Below are positions 40,683 to 50,675 of a DNA stretch of 64,000 nt, in pieces (position 1 is the first letter of the stretch; every line of letters begins with the position of its first letter). The stretch is from Bartonella bovis 91-4. GTDB taxonomy: Bacteria > Pseudomonadota > Alphaproteobacteria > Rhizobiales > Rhizobiaceae. A program made the translations under genes and the position numbers. A model generated the notes under the pieces. The model made no database searches, had not been told where the DNA came from, and saw nothing but the letters and a program-made list of their open reading frames with translations. Location of the stretch: positions 717,341 to 781,340 of the forward strand of contig NZ_CM001844.1 of the NCBI RefSeq assembly GCF_000384965.1, in the 5' to 3' direction.

Positions 40683-41213
40683 TTGAAGCTTTCTAAAGGA
40701 AAACAAATCATTCAATTGATCTTTTTTTGTATAGGGGTATTTTTTTGTGTAGGTATAAAGATGATTATGGCACAAAAACCTATACAGATTCCAGTTGATT
40801 CAACCCCTTTAGTAATTAATACAAAAAAAGGTGCATTTTCTTATAATGTTGAAATTGCTTTTTTGCCGGCTCAATCAAACGCTGGCTTGATGTACCGTAC
40901 CCATTTCCCTAAAAATCATGCAATGTTATTTAAAAATTCGTTAAATAATACATCTGAAAATACACAGGAAATGTTTATGTGGATGGCAAATACTCCTTTA
41001 CCCTTGGATATGATTTTTTTAAACTCTGAGGGTATTATTGTTTCAATTGTTGAAAATACTCGTATATTTTCAGAAGATATTATTTCATCAAAAGTGCCGG
41101 CAACCTTCGCTATTGAGCTCAATGCTGGTGAGGTTGCTGATAAAAAAATACAAAAAGGGCAGCGTGTTATTCATCCTGCTATTTGTGGGAAATGTGAAGG
41201 TAATAAGGAATGA
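40683..41213 (+). CDS. Exported DUF192 protein
   Basis: A 176-residue protein with an N-terminal hydrophobic segment (IIQLIFFCIGVFFCVGIKMI) and a DUF192 domain. Family signs are GLMYRTHFP, an acidic/hydrophobic MFMWMANTPLPLDMIFL segment and IPASVPATFAIELNAG-like sequence (here SSKVPATFAIELNAGEVADK). Function unknown. It starts at TTG, with AAGGGG eight to nine bases upstream. The stop overlaps the next gene's start by 4 bp. It follows the cold-shock gene by about 100 bp, a common rhizobial arrangement. Confidence 0.85.
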   Translation: MKLSKGKQIIQLIFFCIGVFFCVGIKMIMAQKPIQIPVDSTPLVINTKKGAFSYNVEIAFLPAQSNAGLMYRTHFPKNHAMLFKNSLNNTSENTQEMFMWMANTPLPLDMIFLNSEGIIVSIVENTRIFSEDIISSKVPATFAIELNAGEVADKKIQKGQRVIHPAICGKCEGNKE

Positions 41214-41983
41214 CAGCAAAAGATGTTTATTTTTTTGAACACGATGGATTACGATTCGCTTATCGCGAAGAAGGTAAAGGTATTCCTATTTTATTGATTC
41301 ATGGTTTTGGGTCTTCTGCGTGGGTTAATTGGTATGCAACAGGGTGGTTTCGTAGCCTTGTTGAGGCAGGTTATAGAGTTATAGCTCTTGATAATCGTGG
41401 ACATGGTGATTCAGTTAAAAGTTATGATTCTTTATTTTACACTCCTCAAGCTATGGCTGGCGATGCAGTTAAATTGCTTCAACATTTAGAATTACCTAAA
41501 GCTCATGTCATGGGATATTCCATGGGTGCTCGGATTAGTGCATTCATGGCGCTTTTATATCCAACATATGTGCGTAGTGTTATTTTTGGAGGATTAGGCA
41601 TTGGTATGGTAACAGGAGGAGGTGATTGGAAGCCTGTTGCAGAAGCTCTTTTAGCGGAGGATTCTTCAACTATTACTAATGCACGTGGTCTGATGTTTCG
41701 TAAGTTTGTAGATCAAACTAAAAGTGACAGACGCGCTCTTGCTGCTTGTATTACAACATCAGCGCAAAAATTAACAGAATCTGATGTTCAAAAAATCAAA
41801 CAGCCTGCACTTGTTGCTATTGGTTCATTGGATGATATCAGTGGTGAGGCAGAACCATTAGTAGCTTTGTTGCCACATGGTGAAGCATTACATATTCCCG
41901 GGCGAGATCATATGCTTGCTGTGGGAGATCAGGTTTATAAAAAAGGTGTTATTGATTTTCTTTCTCGTTATTCTTTTACATGA
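41210..41983 (+). CDS. Alpha/beta hydrolase-fold protein
   Basis: A 257-residue hydrolase. The nucleophile elbow is GYSMGA with Ser104, the oxyanion region is HGFGSS, the DNRGHGDS loop follows the third strand, and Asp208/Asp209 in GSLDDISG with His234 in GRDHML complete a plausible catalytic triad. Cytoplasmic: no signal peptide is seen. Substrate unknown. ATGA coupling to the DUF192 gene suggests co-expression. Confidence 0.85.
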   Translation: MTAKDVYFFEHDGLRFAYREEGKGIPILLIHGFGSSAWVNWYATGWFRSLVEAGYRVIALDNRGHGDSVKSYDSLFYTPQAMAGDAVKLLQHLELPKAHVMGYSMGARISAFMALLYPTYVRSVIFGGLGIGMVTGGGDWKPVAEALLAEDSSTITNARGLMFRKFVDQTKSDRRALAACITTSAQKLTESDVQKIKQPALVAIGSLDDISGEAEPLVALLPHGEALHIPGRDHMLAVGDQVYKKGVIDFLSRYSFT

Positions 41984-42602
41984 GATTCGTTTATATTTAT
42001 AGAAGCTGAAACAGAATTTAACATTTTGTTATTTTGGAAATATAAAAAGCTTATCCGGAATCTCTTCTTTATTGTATAGCTTATGTTTAGAAGTAGGAAG
42101 GCATTGGTAAAAGCTTATATTTACGGATTGTGTTATAATTTAATTTTGATTTATAAAAATTGAAATAAATGATATAAATCAAATGAATATTTCAATTTAT
42201 TAATTTGCAAAATAAATGGAATGATTTTTATATCATTAGATTTTATAGACGAATTGTAACTGTTATAAATTTAAAACAACTTATGTTAGAGCAGAGAATT
42301 TGCTTCACAATAGAGTAATTAAACTTGTTTTCTTTTTGAATTCAAGGTTATTATCTGTAGAAATAAAAACAAAAGAGTAAATTTATTTTTTTATTTTAAA
42401 ATCTGGTCAGATAGATTAAATAATTATAAGCTTTTTGTTGGAAGTTATTCAATAAAGTTTGTGAAAATGATCTTATTTTAAGCATTAATGACAGGATTAA
42501 AGATTGAGAGTGGAAAATTTTTACTATCTTTACAGAATCATAGGAGTATTTTATCTGCAAAAAAGGAATTAGATTGATAATCTTAAAATGTAGGAGAGTG
42601 CA
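41984..42602. other. Gene-less gap upstream of the DUF3126 gene
   Basis: About 620 bp, strongly AT-rich. The minus-strand 86-codon frame here has low-complexity composition (Phe/Ile/Ser-rich) and no ribosome binding site, and is not credible. No RNA or hairpin of note. Confidence 0.5.
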
Positions 42603-42815
42603 GTGAATGCTGATGAAATAAGAAAACTTGATAGTTATTTTAAAAAGACGTTCCAAAATTCAGCATTGCAGGTAAAAGCACGGCCGAAAAAAGATGATTC
42701 TTGTGAAGTTTATATAGGGGATGAATTTTTGGGTATTATTTATCGGGATGAGGATGAAGATGAATTATCCTATAACTTCTCAATGGCTATTTTAGATATT
42801 GATCTAGGAAAATGA
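42603..42815 (+). CDS. DUF3126-family small protein
   Basis: A 70-residue acidic protein, MNADEIRKLDSYFKKTFQN onward with KARPKKDDSCEVYIGDEFLG in the middle, matching the DUF3126 family confined largely to alphaproteobacteria. Function unknown. It starts at GTG preceded by AGGAGAG at 42593-42599. It converges with radC, 47 bp away. Confidence 0.85.
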   Translation: MNADEIRKLDSYFKKTFQNSALQVKARPKKDDSCEVYIGDEFLGIIYRDEDEDELSYNFSMAILDIDLGK

Positions 42816-42862
42816 TGCAATTAATTATAATTGAATACGTTTTTCTTTTAATTCAAAGAGTT

Positions 42863-43645
42863 TTATATAAGTTTTTGTGCTTTTAAACTTGTGTGACCGT
42901 TACGCGCAATAATGAGATGGTCATGAAGGATAATTCCTAGTGCATTGGCAATATCTTTTAATTTATGTGTCATTTCTATATCTGCTAGAGAAGGCGACGC
43001 GTCACCTGAAGGATGGTTGTGAACTAAAATAATTCCTGATGCAGATAATTCTAAAGCTCGAGAGACTACTTCACGAGGATAGACGGGAGTATGGTCAATA
43101 GTACCAGTTTGTTGCACTTCATCAGAAAGTAGACCATTTTTCTTATCAAGAAATAGAACACGAAATTGTTCCCGCGTTTCATGTGCCATAACAGCTTTGC
43201 AATAAGCTAATACTTTATCCCATGTAGAAAAAATATCACGTTTAGACAATTGTGCACGAGCAAGGCGTCCTGCGACACCTGAAATAATTTTTAAATCTAT
43301 TGCGGTAGCTGGACCACATCCAGGAACTTCTTGAAGAAGGTTAATATCAGCGTTCAACACATCAGTTAACGAGCCAAAACGTTCTATTAAATTTTTAGCT
43401 ATTATTTTTGTATTTATTCGAGGAAGGGTACGAAAAAGCAATAGCTCAAGATATTCATAATCTTCAATTGCATTCCCCTTCGTTTTTAAATAGCGTTTAC
43501 GTAGACGTTCACGATGTCCTTCATAATGTTTAGTTGTTTTAAGCTTTTCACTTTTTATTTTTGGCATCATATCAAGAGGAACACTTGATGTTAGTTCAAA
43601 GGAATTACTTTTCATGACTCCATTTTTATTTGATTTTTTAGCCAT
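42863..43645 (-). CDS. radC: RadC/MPN-JAMM domain protein
   Basis: A 260-residue protein with an N-terminal helix-hairpin-helix region ([15 protein letters not shown], about 107-121) and a C-terminal JAMM metal-binding domain: His209 and His211 in [13 protein letters not shown] and Asp222. The family has been named radC historically but a repair role is not supported; it is a predicted metallopeptidase or nuclease-associated protein. The last gene of a sfsA-map-radC minus-strand run; 16 bp separate it from map. Confidence 0.92.
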   Translation of the reverse strand: MAKKSNKNGVMKSNSFELTSSVPLDMMPKIKSEKLKTTKHYEGHRERLRKRYLKTKGNAIEDYEYLELLLFRTLPRINTKIIAKNLIERFGSLTDVLNADINLLQEVPGCGPATAIDLKIISGVAGRLARAQLSKRDIFSTWDKVLAYCKAVMAHETREQFRVLFLDKKNGLLSDEVQQTGTIDHTPVYPREVVSRALELSASGIILVHNHPSGDASPSLADIEMTHKLKDIANALGIILHDHLIIARNGHTSLKAQKLI

Positions 43646-43661
43646 AATATTACTACATTTA

Positions 43662-44492
43662 TTAAGCGTATAAACTTGGAACGTAAAAAATATCTTTAGG
43701 AGATTCAGTAAATATTTCGCATCCTTGACTTGTTACACCAATTGTATGTTCGTACTGTGCGGTAAGTGAACGATCACGTGTTACAGCAGTCCAGCCATCA
43801 GATAAAACTTTAACTTGTGGTTTACCAAGGTTAATCATAGGTTCTATTGTGAATATCATACCTTGTTTTAGTTCTTCACCTTCTCCTGGGCTTCCATAAT
43901 GTAAAATATTTGGTGCATCATGAAAAAGTTGACCAATTCCATGACCACAAAAATCTCTTACAACTGAACACCGTTCAGATTCTGCGTAACACTGAATGGC
44001 TGCACCAATATCACCTGTAGTTGCACCAGGTTTAACTGTTGCAATTCCTCTCATAAGGCATTCATGGGTTATTTTAAGTAAGCGTTCTGCAGCACGCCTG
44101 ATTTTTCCGACAGGATACATACGGCTTGAATCTCCATGCCAACCATTGAGAATAAATGTTACATCAACATTAACAATATCACCTTCTTGTAAAGATCTTT
44201 GATTGGGTATGCCATGACAAACGACGTGATTAATAGATGTACAGCATGAATGGCTGTATCCATGATAATTTAAGTCAGCAGGCAAAGCACCGCGTTCAGC
44301 CCCATAAGTGAAGACAAAATCATCAATTTCTTGTGTAGTTGTACCAGGCTTAATGATATCTGTAAGTGCATCAAGGCATTCTGCTGCAATGCGACCAACT
44401 TTACGCATTTCAGAAAAAGCATAATCGTCAAAAATACGAATTTGCCCATTAAATTTTAGGGGTATTTTATTATATTCAATATAATTGGTCAT
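43662..44492 (-). CDS. map: Methionine aminopeptidase, type I
   Basis: Removes N-terminal methionine from nascent proteins. The 276-residue protein holds all metal and catalytic residues: His93 in CHGIPNQ, Asp110 and Asp121 in [17 protein letters not shown], His184 in [10 protein letters not shown], Glu217 in TIEPMI and Glu248 in YEHTIGV. It has a short N-terminal extension relative to the E. coli form. The start overlaps the sfsA stop by 17 bp. Confidence 0.96.
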   Translation of the reverse strand: MTNYIEYNKIPLKFNGQIRIFDDYAFSEMRKVGRIAAECLDALTDIIKPGTTTQEIDDFVFTYGAERGALPADLNYHGYSHSCCTSINHVVCHGIPNQRSLQEGDIVNVDVTFILNGWHGDSSRMYPVGKIRRAAERLLKITHECLMRGIATVKPGATTGDIGAAIQCYAESERCSVVRDFCGHGIGQLFHDAPNILHYGSPGEGEELKQGMIFTIEPMINLGKPQVKVLSDGWTAVTRDRSLTAQYEHTIGVTSQGCEIFTESPKDIFYVPSLYA

Positions 44493-45201
44493 TTTTCTTG
44501 CTATTTTCTATTTTTACTTGGTGAATCGGAAAAATACCTTTTATACTTACGTGACATTTTATAGCATAAAATTCTACCCCTGATTTTAAAGCTAAATCAA
44601 ATTTGCATCCATAAGTAGGATCAAGATCACGACAAATTGTAAAAGCTGAGCAATCTTCTCGTTGAATGATGTAAAGCATAACTGCTCGCTTTCTTTGTTG
44701 TACAATTTTTATGAGCTCATCAAGATGGCGTGCACCACGTTTTGTTATGGTATCGGGAAATTCTGCTAATCCCTTTTGACGTATAAAATGGACGTTTTTT
44801 ACTTCCAGATAACATTCTGGAAGAGCGTCATCATGTAGAAGAAAATCAATACGTGAGTGTGTACCATACCGCTGTTCACTTAAGATAGTTTTATATCCGC
44901 CTAATTCGGGTAATAAACCGTTTTGAATTGCTTCTAATGCAAGTTTGTTAGGCAAAGTTGTATTAATACCAACTAAAGTATTATCTGCTTCGACAATTTC
45001 TAGTCGATATGGGTATTTTCGCTTGGGATCATTACTGTATGAAAGCCAGACATTAGAGTTGGGAGTTATTAATCCAAGCATTGAGCCAGTATTAGGAACT
45101 GAAACGGTAAAGATATGCTGGTTACTCTTTCTAACATCAGCAAGAAAGCGTTTATAACGACGGACAAGCTTTGCAGGATAGAGTTCAGGAATAAAGAACA
45201 T
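44476..45201 (-). CDS. sfsA: Sugar fermentation stimulation protein homologue SfsA
   Basis: A 241-residue member of the SfsA family: an N-terminal OB-like DNA-binding part (FLADVRKSNQHIFTVSVPNTGSMLGL) and a nuclease-like C-terminal domain with RIDFLLHD, CYLEVKNVHF and PDTITKRGARHLDEL. The E-x-K pattern in EVKNV fits a PD-(D/E)xK-type fold. Its cellular role is unclear despite the name. It leads the sfsA-map-radC run. Confidence 0.92.
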   Translation of the reverse strand: MFFIPELYPAKLVRRYKRFLADVRKSNQHIFTVSVPNTGSMLGLITPNSNVWLSYSNDPKRKYPYRLEIVEADNTLVGINTTLPNKLALEAIQNGLLPELGGYKTILSEQRYGTHSRIDFLLHDDALPECYLEVKNVHFIRQKGLAEFPDTITKRGARHLDELIKIVQQRKRAVMLYIIQREDCSAFTICRDLDPTYGCKFDLALKSGVEFYAIKCHVSIKGIFPIHQVKIENSKKNDQLY

Positions 45202-45250
45202 ATTCCTTTATTAAAGGAGATGATCTTATAATTCAACTCAAGGCTTATAT

Positions 45251-45361
45251 TCAAATGAGTTGAAGTACATCAGTTATGGTTACATTAGCATAAAAAATAA
45301 CAGTTGTAACAATCAACAACATTGTTATGAGTGCAAGAGTCATTTTTCTTTCAGAGTTCAT
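45251..45361 (-). CDS. Tiny single-pass membrane protein (36 codons)
   Basis: Minus-strand frame MNSERKMTLALITMLLIVTT followed by VIFYANVTITDVLQLI and TGA: a short charged N-terminus, one hydrophobic helix of about 18-20 residues and a polar C-terminus. AAAGGAT lies 5-6 bases before the ATG, which is a strong ribosome binding site for this genome. Family not recognised. Ends 49 bp before the sfsA start. Too short for most gene finders. Confidence 0.5.
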   Translation of the reverse strand: MNSERKMTLALITMLLIVTTVIFYANVTITDVLQLI

Positions 45362-45521
45362 ATTTAATCCTTTTTCAGATAAATCAATGAATTTCTATTG
45401 AGAAGATAAAATTGACTACAATTTGTCGCTAAAAAGGTTATTTCATGGAGTATTGATTTGAGAGGTTGAGTTACAAAAAAAATAGCTATAGAGATATAAT
45501 TTATGAAGATCGGTGAAATAA

Positions 45522-46361
45522 ATGGCTGGGACAAATAGGAATCGTCAGAATATAATGAATGGTCCAATTATTGTCTTAGTTGAGCCACAATTGCCAGAAA
45601 ATATTGGTATGGTGGCAAGAGCAATGGCAAATTTTGGGCTATCTGATCTTCGGCTGGTTAAACCGCGAGAAGTATTTCCAAATGACAAAGCTAGAGCTGC
45701 AGCCAGTAAAGCTGATCATATTATTGATAATGCATTGGTTTTCAATACATTATGTGACGCAATCGCAGATTTAAATTATGTTTTAGGTACAACAGCACGT
45801 AAAAGATGTGGCTTCAAAACTGTTAAAAGTGCTGTAGAAGGGGCAAGTATTTTACGTCATCATGAAAGTGTTGGACATAAGATAGGTATTTTATTTGGTA
45901 GAGAAAGATGGGGATTGAAAAATGAAGAAATTAGCTTTGCTGATGAAATCGTTACTTTCCCAGTTAATCCTGCTTTTGCTTCATTGAATATTGCACAAGC
46001 AGTTCTGCTGATGTCTTATGAATGGATGAAATCCGGTTTAGATGATTTAAACGATACTGCTTTTCGTGTAAAAGAAATGAAACCAGCGGATAAAGCTACG
46101 CTACATGGTTTTTTATCACAGTTAGAAAATGCTTTGGATGTTCGTGGATATTTTAGACCGCGAGAACGCAAAGAAGTGATGATCATCAATATACGCTCTG
46201 TTTTTACACGTGCTAGTTTGAGCGAATCTGAAATTCGGCTGCTACGGGGAGTTATATCTTCATTAGATCATTTTTCACCTAAATTTCCACGGGGTAGTGG
46301 TGCACCTGTGGGACGTGATCGCAAGAAGAAAATTACAACAGGTGTAACCACTAATGAATGA
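45522..46361 (+). CDS. trmJ: tRNA (cytidine/uridine-2'-O-)-methyltransferase TrmJ
   Basis: SPOUT-class RNA 2'-O-methyltransferase acting on position 32 of certain tRNAs. The 279-residue protein has the N-terminal IVLVEPQLPENIGMVARAMANFG, motif 2 ILFGRERWGLKNEEI and motif 3 NPAFASLNIAQAVLLMSYEW that form the trefoil-knot AdoMet site, plus a helical C-terminal extension. The frame could also begin at an ATG 11 codons in. Its stop overlaps the murI start by 8 bp. Confidence 0.92.
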   Translation: MAGTNRNRQNIMNGPIIVLVEPQLPENIGMVARAMANFGLSDLRLVKPREVFPNDKARAAASKADHIIDNALVFNTLCDAIADLNYVLGTTARKRCGFKTVKSAVEGASILRHHESVGHKIGILFGRERWGLKNEEISFADEIVTFPVNPAFASLNIAQAVLLMSYEWMKSGLDDLNDTAFRVKEMKPADKATLHGFLSQLENALDVRGYFRPRERKEVMIINIRSVFTRASLSESEIRLLRGVISSLDHFSPKFPRGSGAPVGRDRKKKITTGVTTNE

Positions 46362-47166
46362 GCAACCACTTCTTTTTTTTGATAGCGGTATTGGTGGGTT
46401 AACAGTGGTGAAGGAAGTACGCGCTCTTATTTCTGAATTCCAATTTATTTATATTGCTGATGATGCAGGATTTCCTTATGGTATGTGGAGTGAAGATGCT
46501 TTGAAACAGCGCATTTTAAAGATTTTTACAAATCTATTAAAACTTTATAATCCTGCTTTATGTGTTATTGCCTGCAACACAGCTTCTACATTGATGATAA
46601 CAGATTTACGAAAAAAATTTCCTAATATTCCTTTTGTTGGAACTGTTCCTGCAATTAAATTAGCAGCTAAAAAGACAAATTCAGGTCTTATTTCAGTGTT
46701 AGCAACTCCTGGGACAATTCAACGTGCGTACACACATAAATTAATCGATTCTTTTGCTAATCAGTGTCATGTTCAGCTTGTAGGGAGTACAAAGCTTGCA
46801 GGGTTTGCTGAAAATTATTTACGTGGGAATCTCATCGACGAGGAAGAATTACGTCATGAAATCTTACCATGCTTTGTTGAGAAAAATAACAAATATACAG
46901 ATGTTATTGTTTTAGCATGTACACATTATCCTTTTTTAATTAATTTGTTTCGTCAGCAAGCTTTATGGCCGGTAAGTTGGATTGATCCAGCAAAAGCTAT
47001 AGCCAGGCGCACCAGATCATTATTATTAGAGGAAATACCAAATAAAAACGTAAAGAAACATAAAGATTGTGCTTTATTTACATCGCAAAATATAGAAATT
47101 GCAACTGAGCATTTGTTACAAAAGTTTGGTTTTAATATAGTAAAGGGAGTTGACTTTAAAGTATAA
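46354..47166 (+). CDS. murI: Glutamate racemase
   Basis: Supplies D-glutamate for peptidoglycan. The 270-residue protein has Asp10/Ser11 in FDSGIGGLTV, the two catalytic cysteines Cys74 in IACNTAST and Cys189 in LACTHYPFL, and His191. It overlaps trmJ and lies about 180 bp upstream of rpsD, separated from it by what appears to be an independent leader. Confidence 0.95.
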   Translation: MNEQPLLFFDSGIGGLTVVKEVRALISEFQFIYIADDAGFPYGMWSEDALKQRILKIFTNLLKLYNPALCVIACNTASTLMITDLRKKFPNIPFVGTVPAIKLAAKKTNSGLISVLATPGTIQRAYTHKLIDSFANQCHVQLVGSTKLAGFAENYLRGNLIDEEELRHEILPCFVEKNNKYTDVIVLACTHYPFLINLFRQQALWPVSWIDPAKAIARRTRSLLLEEIPNKNVKKHKDCALFTSQNIEIATEHLLQKFGFNIVKGVDFKV

Positions 47167-47263
47167 TTGAATAAAGCTATTTTAACTTTTTCTTTTAAGA
47201 AAATAATATTAATTGACGTGTCCCGTGGATAGCTTTCGAATTTGTGTGTAAGATATCCTGTCA

Positions 47264-47293
47264 GTCTTCCTTTTGGAAGGCAGAGGAGGGTGC
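47264..47293 (+). promoter_or_regulatory. Hairpin in the rpsD 5' leader
   Basis: GTCTTCC-TTTT-GGAAGGC (47264-47281) forms a 7-bp stem with a 4-base loop, followed directly by AGAGGAGGGTG. It lies about 65 bp before the rpsD start and could be an autoregulatory or leader structure for S4. A second AAGGAA lies just before the start codon. Role is inferred from position only. Confidence 0.35.
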
Positions 47294-47344
47294 GTTTCCT
47301 TAAGGTCTAATTTATGATCTTGTTTTTTATGTGAAGGAAATGCG

Positions 47345-47962
47345 ATGAGTAAGCGCGAATCAACAAAATATAAAATTGACCGCCGTATGGGGGAAAATAT
47401 CTGGGGGCGTCCGAAATCGCCTGTAAATCGCCGTGAATATGGTCCTGGTCAGCACGGACAGCGCCGTAAAGGAAAGCTTTCTGATTATGGTGTCCAGTTA
47501 CGTGCTAAGCAAAAATTAAAAGGATTTTATGGAGATATTTCAGAAAAGCAATTTCGTAAAATTTATAAAGAAGCTGTTCGTCGTCATGGTGATACAAGTG
47601 AAAATCTTATCGGTCTTCTAGAATCACGTTTAGATGCTATCGTTTATCGTGCAAAATTTGTACCTACTATTTTTGCTTCTCGTCAATTTATCAACCATGG
47701 TCACATCAATGTAAATGGTCGGCGTACGAATATTCAATCATATCGCTGTAAACCAGGTGACGTTATTGAAGTTCGTGAAAAATCAAAGCAGCTTGTTTTG
47801 GTCTTAGAGGCTATACAGTTAGCTGAGCGTGATGTACCTGAATATATTGAAGCAGACCATAGTAAAATGAAAGCGACTTTTACTCGTATCCCTGCTTTTT
47901 CAGATGTTCCTTATGCCGTCCACATGGAACCTAATTTAGTTGTTGAATTTTATTCACGTTAA
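47345..47962 (+). CDS. rpsD: 30S ribosomal protein S4
   Basis: Primary 16S rRNA binder and assembly initiator of the small subunit. The 205-residue protein has the N-terminal [27 protein letters not shown], then the S4 RNA-binding domain ([36 protein letters not shown]). No zinc cysteines (C- form). A GAAGGAA lies 5 bases before the ATG. Monocistronic, ended by a strong hairpin terminator. Confidence 0.97.
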   Translation: MSKRESTKYKIDRRMGENIWGRPKSPVNRREYGPGQHGQRRKGKLSDYGVQLRAKQKLKGFYGDISEKQFRKIYKEAVRRHGDTSENLIGLLESRLDAIVYRAKFVPTIFASRQFINHGHINVNGRRTNIQSYRCKPGDVIEVREKSKQLVLVLEAIQLAERDVPEYIEADHSKMKATFTRIPAFSDVPYAVHMEPNLVVEFYSR

Positions 47963-48038
47963 ATTTGATGCGAGAATTTATCACTCTCTAATTTAATTGT
48001 GTGTTTTAAAAATCACTCTATTATCTAGCAACTGTTGG

Positions 48039-48084
48039 AACTGATAACATCATTAACCCGCTGATGTTATCAGTTTATTTTTTC
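48039..48084 (+). terminator. Rho-independent terminator after rpsD
   Basis: Perfect 14-bp stem (AACTGATAACATCA at 48039-48052 with its complement at 48062-48075), a 9-base loop TTAACCCGC, and a T-rich run (TTTATTTTTTCT) directly after. The longest perfect terminator stem I see in the window. Confidence 0.85.
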
Positions 48085-48261
48085 TGTAATAAGTAGGTTT
48101 TTTGACTATTGGTATCCAATTACAGACAGAATTTAGCATTAAATTTAAGTCCTGTTATATTTGTTGTTTGTATTATGATCGAAAAATGAATCATTGTATT
48201 ATTATACAGGGTATAATACTATAAATTAAGTCTTCTAAATGATATCAAGCAATAGAAAAAT

Positions 48262-49098
48262 GTGGGTATAGGTGATTTTTTGGAGGAAAGTTTTGATGAT
48301 TGCCATCCAATGTTTCGGGTTGCTCCTTCAACTGTAGAATTTAATAAATTACGTAAACGACTTTTGCGTCATATCCGACAAGCGTTTGATGATTTCTCAA
48401 TGTTGTCTGCAGGGAAAAAATGGCTTGTTGCTTTATCTGGGGGGAAGGACTCTTACGGCTTACTGGCTCTTCTCTTGGATTTAAAATGGCGTGGTCTTTT
48501 ACAAATTGAAATTTTAGCTTGTAATCTTGACCAAGGTCAACCAGGCTTTCCAAAGCATATTCTTCCTGATTTTTTGAATAATTATCAAATTCCTTACCGC
48601 ATTGAATATCAGGATACTTATTCAGTTGTTACAGATAAGTTAACACAAACACAAACATATTGTTCGCTTTGTTCTAGATTGCGACGTGGGCATTTGTATC
48701 GTATTGCACGTGAGGAGGGGTGTTCTGCATTAGTGCTCGGACATCATCGTGATGATGTTTTAGAAACGTTTTTTATGAATTTGTTTCATGGTGGTCGCTT
48801 AGCAGCTATACCTGGAAAACTTATAAACGATGAGGGAGATCTTTTTGTTTTACGTCCTCTTGTTTATGCAGCTGAAGAGGATATGAAAAAGTTTTCTCAA
48901 GCAATGCAATTTCCTGTTATTCCTTGTAATCTTTGTGGTAGTCAAAGTGGTTTACAACGCAATGTAATGAAAGAAATGCTAAACGATATCGAAAAAAGAA
49001 TGCCAGGGCGTAAAGATACTATGATTCGCGCTTTGACAAATGTACGCCCAAGCCATTTGCTTGATAGAAAACTTTTTGCTTTTGATGCTTTACTATAA
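48262..49098 (+). CDS. ttcA: tRNA 2-thiocytidine synthetase TtcA
   Basis: Thiolates cytidine 32 in tRNA with ATP and a 4Fe-4S cluster. The 278-residue protein has the PP-loop SGGKDS (59-64), the cysteine pairs Cys134/Cys137 in [10 protein letters not shown] and Cys222/Cys225 in PCNLCGSQ, and the [11 protein letters not shown] motif. The start is uncertain: GTG at 48262 gives a normal N-terminus with the conserved [20 protein letters not shown] segment, and no ATG occurs in frame before 48310. A strong GGAGG at 48282 precedes an out-of-frame ATG. Confidence 0.9.
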   Translation: MGIGDFLEESFDDCHPMFRVAPSTVEFNKLRKRLLRHIRQAFDDFSMLSAGKKWLVALSGGKDSYGLLALLLDLKWRGLLQIEILACNLDQGQPGFPKHILPDFLNNYQIPYRIEYQDTYSVVTDKLTQTQTYCSLCSRLRRGHLYRIAREEGCSALVLGHHRDDVLETFFMNLFHGGRLAAIPGKLINDEGDLFVLRPLVYAAEEDMKKFSQAMQFPVIPCNLCGSQSGLQRNVMKEMLNDIEKRMPGRKDTMIRALTNVRPSHLLDRKLFAFDALL

Positions 49099-49099
49099 T

Positions 49100-50413
49100 T
49101 TAAACTGCAATACCGTAAAGATCGTAAGCATCAGATTGTTCGATTTTAACGGTGACAAATTCACCGGTACGAAGTGGTTGGCGTGATGATACATGAATAA
49201 CACCATCTATCTCTGGAGCATCATATTTACTACGGCCTTTAGCCACTTTACCTTGACTTTCATCAATAAGGATTTGAAGTCTTTTTCCAATCTTTTTCTT
49301 TAAGAGACGAGCAGAAATTTGTTGTTGTTTTGCCATAAAGCGATGCCAACGGTTTTCTTTCACTTCTTCCGCAATACTTTCTAATTCAAGATCATTTGCA
49401 GCAGCGCCTTTTACTGCTTCATATTTAAAGCAACCAGCACGCTCAATTTTTGTTTCTTCCAACCATTCAAGAAGCATCTCAAAATCTTCATTGGTTTCTC
49501 CTGGAAAACCGACAATGAATGTTGATCGCAAAGTGAGATCTGGACAAATTTTTCGCCATTTTTCAATTCTACGATTTGTTTTTTCCATATGAGCAGGGCG
49601 TTTCATATTACGTAAAATAGTTGGTGATGCATGCTGAAAAGGAATATCTAGATAAGGGAGAATTTTTCCTGCTGCCATAAGTTCAATAACTTCATCAACA
49701 TGAGGGTAAGGATAAACATAATGCATTCGCACCCAAACACCCATGTCTCCTAGTTCGCGACAAAGATCCAAAAATTTAGCTTTTATTGTGCGGTCTTTCC
49801 AGGAACTTTCAGCATATTTAATATCAATACCATAAGCACTGGTGTCTTGTGAAATAATTAAAAGTTCTTTTACACCTGCTTGTACAAGCTTTTCTGCTTC
49901 ACGAAGAATATCGCCTATGGGGCGCGAGACCAAATTACCGCGCAGAGCAGGAATAATACAAAAACTACATCGATTAGAACACCCCTCAGAAATTTTTAAA
50001 TAAGCATAATGGCGAGGTGTAAGGCGGATACCTTGCGGAGGAACTAAATCAACGAAGGGGTCATGGACTGGAGGAACGACTGTATGAACTGCTTGTATGA
50101 CGTTTTCATATGCTTGTGGTCCAGTAATAGCTAATACACTGGGATGTGCTTGACGAATGACATCAGGTTCCGCACCAAGGCATCCAGTTACAATAACTTT
50201 TCCGTTTTCTTTGATAGCTTTTTCAATATTAGTTAGCGATTCAGTTCGCGCAGAATCAAGAAAGCCACAGGTGTTAACAATAACAAGATCGGCTCCTTGG
50301 TGCTTATGTGAAATTTCATAACCTTCAGAACGAAGACTTGTAATAATACGCTCAGAATCTACAAGCGCTTTTGGGCAACCGAGAGAAACAAAACTAATGC
50401 GAGGTGCTGCCAT
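49100..50413 (-). CDS. rimO: Ribosomal protein S12 methylthiotransferase RimO
   Basis: Radical-SAM enzyme that methylthiolates Asp89 of ribosomal protein S12. The 437-residue protein has the MTTase domain cysteines Cys13, Cys49 and Cys78, the radical-SAM CxxxCxxC motif (Cys145, Cys149, Cys152 in [14 protein letters not shown]) and a C-terminal TRAM domain with [15 protein letters not shown]. Converges with ttcA, one base between stops. Confidence 0.95.
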   Translation of the reverse strand: MAAPRISFVSLGCPKALVDSERIITSLRSEGYEISHKHQGADLVIVNTCGFLDSARTESLTNIEKAIKENGKVIVTGCLGAEPDVIRQAHPSVLAITGPQAYENVIQAVHTVVPPVHDPFVDLVPPQGIRLTPRHYAYLKISEGCSNRCSFCIIPALRGNLVSRPIGDILREAEKLVQAGVKELLIISQDTSAYGIDIKYAESSWKDRTIKAKFLDLCRELGDMGVWVRMHYVYPYPHVDEVIELMAAGKILPYLDIPFQHASPTILRNMKRPAHMEKTNRRIEKWRKICPDLTLRSTFIVGFPGETNEDFEMLLEWLEETKIERAGCFKYEAVKGAAANDLELESIAEEVKENRWHRFMAKQQQISARLLKKKIGKRLQILIDESQGKVAKGRSKYDAPEIDGVIHVSSRQPLRTGEFVTVKIEQSDAYDLYGIAV

Positions 50414-50675
50414 AATAATCCTTGTAATTCTTTAATGAAAATCTAATTTATCTATTATTCCTACTTTTTTAAGGAAAAATATCTGTATGCTCTATTAACC
50501 TTTAAACGTATTTGATACATTTTGCTACAAAGTTATGCAAATTTATTTATAGTATTAAAAGACAAAAACGCTAATAAATGGCGTTATTTATAATCATTAC
50601 GGCGACGACTTTGTATATATAGACATTCTATAAACGTACACAGTTTTTTATTCGTGTTTTCAATTATTTTATCTT

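Noticed and set aside
48296-48337. 13-codon ORF with a strong GGAGG inside the ttcA 5' end
   Set aside because: Very short, out of frame with ttcA, and the GGAGG could be chance. It may hint that the ttcA start is misplaced but does not support a separate gene.
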